From the NCBI RefSeq assembly GCF_943193085.1, contig NZ_CALPCU010000004.1:59749-123748 (forward strand): 64,000 nt of DNA, read 5' to 3'. Below, one piece after another: positions 59,599-64,000 of the stretch. The position numbers were made by a program, and so were the translations under genes. How positions within the stretch are numbered: the stretch's first letter is position 1; each line of letters starts with the position of its first letter. The notes beneath the pieces were generated by a model. It saw only the letters and a list, made by a program, of their open reading frames with translations. It was not told the origin of the DNA and searched no databases. Origin of the DNA: Vermiculatibacterium agrestimuris. Its GTDB lineage: Bacteria > Bacillota > Clostridia > Oscillospirales > Oscillospiraceae.

Positions 59599-61170
59599 AT
59601 GGAAAATCTCCCCATCAGAAAAATTATTGACAAAATAGGTAGTGGCGAAATTCGTATTCCTTCTTTCCAGCGAGGATTTGTATGGGAGCCTGATGCTATC
59701 GCTTTTCTCATGGATAGTCTCTTTAAAGGATATCCTATTGGCGCAGTCCTTTTGTGGAGAACCAAGGAGCAATTGGTAAATGAAAGACAGCTTGGTTGCT
59801 TCACGTTACCAGTTCCAGCAAAAGATTATCCCGTAGACTATGTTTTGGACGGTCAACAACGTTTAACTTCTATCTTTTCCGTGTTTCAGACAGAGTTGTC
59901 ACCAGAGGATAACCCAAATTGGAAAGATATATATTACATTATTGGAAAAGGCCAACAGTTCCAAGAAACACAGTTCGTCCCACTATCCCCTGATGAGGTG
60001 GATTTGACAAAGCATTTCCCACTGTCTGTACTATTTGATTCTGTTAAATATAGGAGGGCAACAGAAACTTTAGATGATGATACAAAACAAGAAATAGACA
60101 AATTGCAAGAAATTTTTAAAGAAGTTACCATACCTGTGCAAATGATGGAAACAGAGGATAAAAATATTGTTGCCATCGTGTTTGAGAGAGTTAATCGTAC
60201 TGGCATTCCCCTCAACTCTTTCCAATTGCTTACCGCTTGGAGTTGGAGTACGGATTTTGACCTCCAGGAAAAACTTGATGAATTGTCTGATGAGTTAGCT
60301 GGATGTGGATTTGATGGAATCGCAGAAGACCAGAATCTTTTGTTGAAATGCTTTACAGGATACATTCTAAACGATACCTCTCCTGGCGCATTGATGAATT
60401 TGAGTGGCGATATGATTCGCGACAACTTTGACTCAATAAAAAATGGGCTGAAATCTACGATTGATTTTCTCAAACAGCAGCTCAATCTATATTCTATACA
60501 ATATATGCCATATCCAGCCATGATCATATCATTAGTTAAATTTTTTGGTTCTAGAAAAGCAAATGGCCAACTGTATACCGACAAACAGCGCAAACAGTTA
60601 ATCAAATGGTTCTGGAGAAGTTGTTTCTCCAGAAGATATTCCAGCGGTGTTAATGATGCGCACCGCACAGATCTTGTTGCGATGACGAAATTGCGTGCTG
60701 ACGAAAACGTTGACATCTGTACATTCAAATGTGATATATCAACATCGTTTTTCCTGATAAATCAATTCAGCATTTCCAGCGTTAATACGAAAACTTTTAT
60801 TGCAATGCTGGCATCAAATGGGCCACGGTCTTTTATATCTGGTGCTAATGTTGACCTTTCCATCACTTTGAAGCAGGCAAGTTCCAAGGAATTCCATCAC
60901 ATTTTTCCAGATAAGTTCTTGCAGCGTAGCGGAAAAGAAAAGAAAGAAATCTATCCGCTTGCAAACTTCTGTTTCTTAAACAATGCTGATAATCAGAAAA
61001 TTAAAGACAAGGCGCCTTCAGATTATATGAGCCTGATGAATGTCTCCTCTATTCCTGAAGTGCTGAAAGCAGCTATCTGCCCTCCCGATACTTTTGAAAT
61101 GGAATACGACAAGTTCTTATCTGCAAGAGCTGAAATGCTTTTGAGTTACGCAAACATGTTGATTAATTAG
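59599..61170 (+). CDS. DUF262 + HNH (DUF1524-like) protein, GmrSD-type
   Basis: 523 aa. The N-terminal DUF262 domain has RIPSFQRGFVWEPDAIAFLM, YPIGAVLLW and LDGQQRLTSIF (the nucleotide-handling DGQQR motif). The C-terminal region has an HNH-type EFHHIFPDKFL and NFCFLNNADNQKI, as in DUF1524 nuclease domains. Single-chain proteins of this build act as type IV modification-dependent restriction enzymes or in other anti-phage systems. The gene is AT-rich, in sharp contrast to neighbours, and sits just downstream of ssrA, a common integration site, which points to horizontal gain. AAAGAGGTG precedes the ATG. No partner genes or integrase nearby. Confidence 0.85.
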   Translation: MENLPIRKIIDKIGSGEIRIPSFQRGFVWEPDAIAFLMDSLFKGYPIGAVLLWRTKEQLVNERQLGCFTLPVPAKDYPVDYVLDGQQRLTSIFSVFQTELSPEDNPNWKDIYYIIGKGQQFQETQFVPLSPDEVDLTKHFPLSVLFDSVKYRRATETLDDDTKQEIDKLQEIFKEVTIPVQMMETEDKNIVAIVFERVNRTGIPLNSFQLLTAWSWSTDFDLQEKLDELSDELAGCGFDGIAEDQNLLLKCFTGYILNDTSPGALMNLSGDMIRDNFDSIKNGLKSTIDFLKQQLNLYSIQYMPYPAMIISLVKFFGSRKANGQLYTDKQRKQLIKWFWRSCFSRRYSSGVNDAHRTDLVAMTKLRADENVDICTFKCDISTSFFLINQFSISSVNTKTFIAMLASNGPRSFISGANVDLSITLKQASSKEFHHIFPDKFLQRSGKEKKEIYPLANFCFLNNADNQKIKDKAPSDYMSLMNVSSIPEVLKAAICPPDTFEMEYDKFLSARAEMLLSYANMLIN

Positions 61171-61301
61171 GCAAATAGGTTCCACCTTTCGAACTCTTTT
61201 ATTAAAAAGTGGGAGTCGGCATATTTGGAAGGCACTACACCGCAGGGCTTACCGACGTTTTATAGGGAGTTGGCATCTATTTTGTCAGGGTGTTACATCT
61301 C

Positions 61302-61364
61302 AGAAGTTCCCACCACCGTTCCGTTTCCGGCTTTGCCGAAAACTGCACTCTGGTGGGAACTTCT
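61302..61364. repeat. Short inverted-repeat element of unknown nature
   Basis: AGAAGTTCCCACCA (61302-61315) and TGGTGGGAACTTCT (61351-61364) are exact complements, with a smaller CGGC/GCCG hairpin between them. Lies in a 430-bp gene-free stretch (61171-61599) that otherwise holds only the terminator at 61451. Confidence 0.5.
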
Positions 61365-61450
61365 TTCCTTTCCCCCGCGACCCGCTGCGCTGGGCTTGCG
61401 GAGGAGGAGATAGGGAACCGCATATCGAAAGCGGGCGCCCTCGCCAGAAT

Positions 61451-61490
61451 AAGTTGACAGGCCGCCAAAGGGTTGGCCTGTCAACTTTTT
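61451..61490 (+). terminator. Rho-independent terminator
   Basis: AAGTTGACAGGCC pairs with GGCCTGTCAACTT around an 11-base loop; T tract follows. It isolates the glycerate kinase gene from upstream transcription. Confidence 0.85.
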
Positions 61491-61599
61491 ACCATATGGA
61501 ATACACTGTCGCAGTCCTCTCACGATTGACTTTTTCTTCGCCAGGCTTTAATATAAGAACTACCCACCTGCCCATGGCAGAGAAACCAAGGAGGCCCCC

Positions 61600-62841
61600 A
61601 TGAACCAACTCTTACGCTCCCACGCCGACGCCATCGTCACCGAAGCCATCCGGCAGGTACAGCCCGACGAGGCCGTCCGCCGTGTCCTCTCCGGCCGTTC
61701 CTTCGACGGAAAGGGCCGCCTTCTTTTGATCGCCGCGGGCAAGGCGGCCTGGTCTATGGCCCGGGCCGCCTGGGACTGCCTGGGAGACCGGCTCAACGGC
61801 GGCGTGGTCATCACCAAGCACGACCACGCCCAGGGCCCCATCGGGCCCCTCACCATCCGGGAGGCCGGCCACCCTGTCCCCGACGGGGACACCTTCTCCG
61901 CCACAGCGGAGGCCCTGGCTCTCACCCGGGACTTGACGGCACAGGACGTCGTCCTCTTCCTCCTCTCCGGCGGAGGTTCCGCCCTTTTCGAGTCTCCCCT
62001 CATCCCCCAGGAGGCGCTCCAGGACGTGACCCGGCAGCTTCTGGCCTGCGGGGCGGACATTGTGGAGATGAACACCGTGCGTAAGCGGCTCTCCGCCGTG
62101 AAGGGCGGCCGCTTCGCCCAGCACTGCGCCCCCGCCCATGTGCTGGCCATCGTCCTGTCCGATATTATCGGCGACCCGCTGGACATGATCGCCTCCGGCC
62201 CCGCCTACCCCGACGCCTCCACCTGTGCCGACGCTTTGGCGGTGGCGGAAAAATACGGCCTGAAGCTCTCCGGAGCCGCCTCCGCCTGTCTCCGGGAGGA
62301 GACCCCCAAGACGCTGAACAATGTGGAGACCCATATCACCGGCTCCGTCCGAGAGCTCTGCCGGGCCGCCGCACAGGTCTGCCGGGAGCTGGGCTATGAG
62401 CCCGTCACCCTCACCGACTGCCTGGACTGCGAGGCCCGCGAGGCCGGCGCCTTCCTGGCCGCCATCGCCAGAAGCCACCAGGATAGCGACAGATCTCTGG
62501 CCTTCCTGGCCGGGGGCGAGACGGTGGTGCACCTGACAGGCAAGGGCCTGGGCGGCCGCAACCAGGAGCTGGCCCTCTCCGCCGCCCAGGGCCTCTCCGG
62601 CCTGAGGGATACCGCCCTCTTCTCCGTGGGCAGCGACGGCACCGACGGCCCCACCGACGCCGCCGGCGGCTATGTAGACGGCGACACCCAGGCCCAGCTG
62701 GAGGGCCAGGGCGTGAAGATATTTGAAGTTCTCAAGGACAATGACGCCTACCACGCCCTCCAGAAAAGCGGGGGCCTTATGGTGACAGGGGCCACCGGCA
62801 CCAATGTCAATGACGTGGCGGTGCTCCTCATCCACCGCTGA
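61600..62841 (+). CDS. Glycerate 2-kinase (MOFRL family)
   Basis: 413 aa. The N-terminal GCK domain has AAGKAAWSMA, LLSGGGSALFE and MNTVRKRLSAVKGG; the C-terminal MOFRL domain has LAGGETVVHLTGKGLGGRNQ (read as GGETVV...GGRNQELAL) and SVGSDGTDGPTDAAGG. Phosphorylates D-glycerate to 2-phosphoglycerate. GGAGG upstream of the ATG. Followed 19 bp later by the DUF362 gene, so probably an operon. Confidence 0.92.
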   Translation: MNQLLRSHADAIVTEAIRQVQPDEAVRRVLSGRSFDGKGRLLLIAAGKAAWSMARAAWDCLGDRLNGGVVITKHDHAQGPIGPLTIREAGHPVPDGDTFSATAEALALTRDLTAQDVVLFLLSGGGSALFESPLIPQEALQDVTRQLLACGADIVEMNTVRKRLSAVKGGRFAQHCAPAHVLAIVLSDIIGDPLDMIASGPAYPDASTCADALAVAEKYGLKLSGAASACLREETPKTLNNVETHITGSVRELCRAAAQVCRELGYEPVTLTDCLDCEAREAGAFLAAIARSHQDSDRSLAFLAGGETVVHLTGKGLGGRNQELALSAAQGLSGLRDTALFSVGSDGTDGPTDAAGGYVDGDTQAQLEGQGVKIFEVLKDNDAYHALQKSGGLMVTGATGTNVNDVAVLLIHR

Positions 62842-62860
62842 ACCCCGGGAGGACATATAT

Positions 62861-63946
62861 ATGAGCAAGATCTATGAGATTTATGGTTTTGGCGCCCACG
62901 CCATGACCCGCTCCCTTATGGAGGCGGCCAATGTGGCCGCCATGATCCCCGCCGGGGGCACCGTGGCCCTCAAGCCCAACCTGGTGGTGGCCGCCTCCCC
63001 CGACAGCGGCGCCACCACCCATCCCGGCGTCCTCTCCGGCGCCATCGAGTACCTCCAGGCCCATGGCTTCGAGGATATCGAGATCATCGAGGGCTCCTGG
63101 GTGGGCGACCAGACCGGCCGGGCTATGCGGGCGGCGGGCTACGACGAAGTCTGCGAGGAGTACGGCGTGCCCTTCTACGACCTGAAGGGCGACCAGACCA
63201 CCCCAGTGGACACCCCCTTTGGGCCCATTCAGATCTGCCGCCGGGCCCTGGATGTGGATTTTCTTATCAACCTGCCCGTGCTCAAGGGCCACTGCCAGAC
63301 CGTTATGACCTGCGCCCTGAAAAACTGCAAGGGCTGCATCTCCGACAGCGAAAAGCGCCGCTTCCACGCCGCGGGGCTTATGAAGCCCATCGCCGCCCTG
63401 GCCTGCGCCCTCAGGCCCCAACTGACCATTGTGGACAGCATCTGCGGCGACCTGGACTTTGAGGAGGGCGGGAACCCCGTCCCCACCGGCCGCATGTACC
63501 TGGGCACCGATCCGGTGCAGCTGGACGCTTACGGCTGCCGCCTTATGGGCCTGGAGCTGGAGGACGTGCCCTACATCGGCCTTGCCCAGCAGTGGGGCGG
63601 CGGCTCCACCCACATCGCCCCCGACGATATCATCCCCCTCAACGATCCCGCCCAGGCCGGCGCCTACCCCAGTCCCTCCGGCCGGGTGGGCCGGCTGGCC
63701 AAACAGGTGGAGGCCGACCAGGCCTGTTCCGCCTGCTACGCCGCCCTTATCCGCGCCCTCCACACCTGCGGCGGAGCTCACGGCGTCCCCATCGCCATCG
63801 GACAGGGCTGGCAGGGCAAACCCTTCCAAGGGCTGGGCATCGGCCGCTGCTGCGACTGCGCCGAACAGCAGGTCAAGGGCTGTCCCCCCACCGCCGAGGC
63901 CATCGCCAAGGCTCTTCGTGACTGCTCCTCAGATTTCTCGAAGTAG
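62861..63946 (+). CDS. DUF362 domain protein
   Basis: 361 aa; GGGAGGA 7 bases before the ATG at 62861. The DUF362 core is recognisable (VALKPNLVVAASPDSGATTHPGV in parts; FLINLPVLKGHCQTVMTCALKN; DSICGDLDFEEGGNP). The C-terminal part has Cys pairs (CSACYAAL, CCDCAEQQVKGC) that may ligate a metal or Fe-S cluster but do not form a classical ferredoxin motif. Related proteins accompany redox or sugar-acid pathways; a link to glycerate use is inference from the operon. Confidence 0.85.
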   Translation: MSKIYEIYGFGAHAMTRSLMEAANVAAMIPAGGTVALKPNLVVAASPDSGATTHPGVLSGAIEYLQAHGFEDIEIIEGSWVGDQTGRAMRAAGYDEVCEEYGVPFYDLKGDQTTPVDTPFGPIQICRRALDVDFLINLPVLKGHCQTVMTCALKNCKGCISDSEKRRFHAAGLMKPIAALACALRPQLTIVDSICGDLDFEEGGNPVPTGRMYLGTDPVQLDAYGCRLMGLELEDVPYIGLAQQWGGGSTHIAPDDIIPLNDPAQAGAYPSPSGRVGRLAKQVEADQACSACYAALIRALHTCGGAHGVPIAIGQGWQGKPFQGLGIGRCCDCAEQQVKGCPPTAEAIAKALRDCSSDFSK

Positions 63947-64000
63947 ATCACATGCCAGCCGTAGTAGTCGGCGTCTTCTCCGTTGTGGCAGACAAGGCCG
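63778..64000 (-). CDS. C-terminal end of a possible parvulin-type isomerase (partial)
   Basis: Reading in from the right edge on the minus strand the frame gives GEDADYYGWHVIYFEKSEE, which resembles the end of PpiC/parvulin domains (YGYHVMYF). The frame stays open to a TGA at 63778-63780, giving an unusual antisense overlap of about 169 bp with the DUF362 gene. The last ~40 residues look like antisense composition, so the end is uncertain. Confidence 0.4.
   Translation of the reverse strand, partial: GLVCHNGEDADYYGWHVIYFEKSEEQSRRALAMASAVGGQPLTCCSAQSQQRPMPSPWKGLPCQPCPMAMGTP

Noticed and set aside
59016..61300. Duplicate of the ssrA 3' end as an attR site after the DUF262 gene
   Set aside because: I searched for GGTTCGACTCCCCCC-like sequence downstream and saw no convincing copy.

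Overview
The window is GC-rich, low-GC-Gram-positive-type (Firmicutes) chromosome. WalR/WalK/YycH/YycI/WalJ, the purine-rich AGGAGG ribosome sites, PBSX-type phage genes and an array of large SLH-domain S-layer proteins beginning MNNLKRVLSLGL all fit the Oscillospiraceae (Flavonifractor/Lawsonibacter/Oscillibacter-like gut anaerobes). Genus is an inference; no 16S gene is present.

Layout. 1-7.1 kb: the start of a secreted or lipoprotein gene on the minus strand, divergent from an unusual ketopantoate-reductase/GntR fusion; then pyruvate carboxylase, a D-2-hydroxyacid dehydrogenase and a small SLH protein. 7.2-19.9 kb (minus strand): a compact PBSX-like head and contractile-tail cluster from terminase to baseplate. 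It includes a textbook -1 frameshift signal in the tail assembly chaperone, but no recognisable tape measure, tail fibre, lysis, integrase or repressor gene. 20-24.8 kb: murA, walJ, rlmH and a phosphoglucomutase.

24.8-50.4 kb: an S-layer region. Four closely related SLH proteins (three of them with a near-identical ~320-bp leader) and one divergent SLH protein are interleaved with four small stand-alone genes resembling phage tail-fibre tips, and with a MacB-type ABC export system. A lower-GC three-gene island (wHTH protein, unknown protein, nitrilase-domain protein) lies between two 292-bp direct copies of the 3' end of the first S-layer gene.

50.4-57.4 kb (minus strand): NUDIX hydrolase, walR, a propeller-like protein of unknown function, walK, yycH, yycI. 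57.5-59.4 kb: a small MecA-like protein, smpB, a cyclophilin and tmRNA (ssrA). 59.5-61.2 kb: an AT-rich DUF262/HNH (GmrSD-like) gene just downstream of ssrA. 61.6-64 kb: glycerate 2-kinase, a DUF362 protein, and the end of a possible parvulin gene entering from the right edge.

Most interesting signals: (i) the S-layer leaders carry two pairs of 11-bp-spaced GTCTACC boxes followed by a terminator-like hairpin, next to an encoded WalRK system; (ii) tail-fibre-tip-like cassettes sit beside S-layer genes while the phage-like cluster has no fibre gene of its own; (iii) the nitrilase island is framed by 292-bp repeats; (iv) a reductase is fused to a FadR/FCD regulator, with a 14-bp palindrome upstream of the divergent gene; (v) the tail chaperone frameshift.
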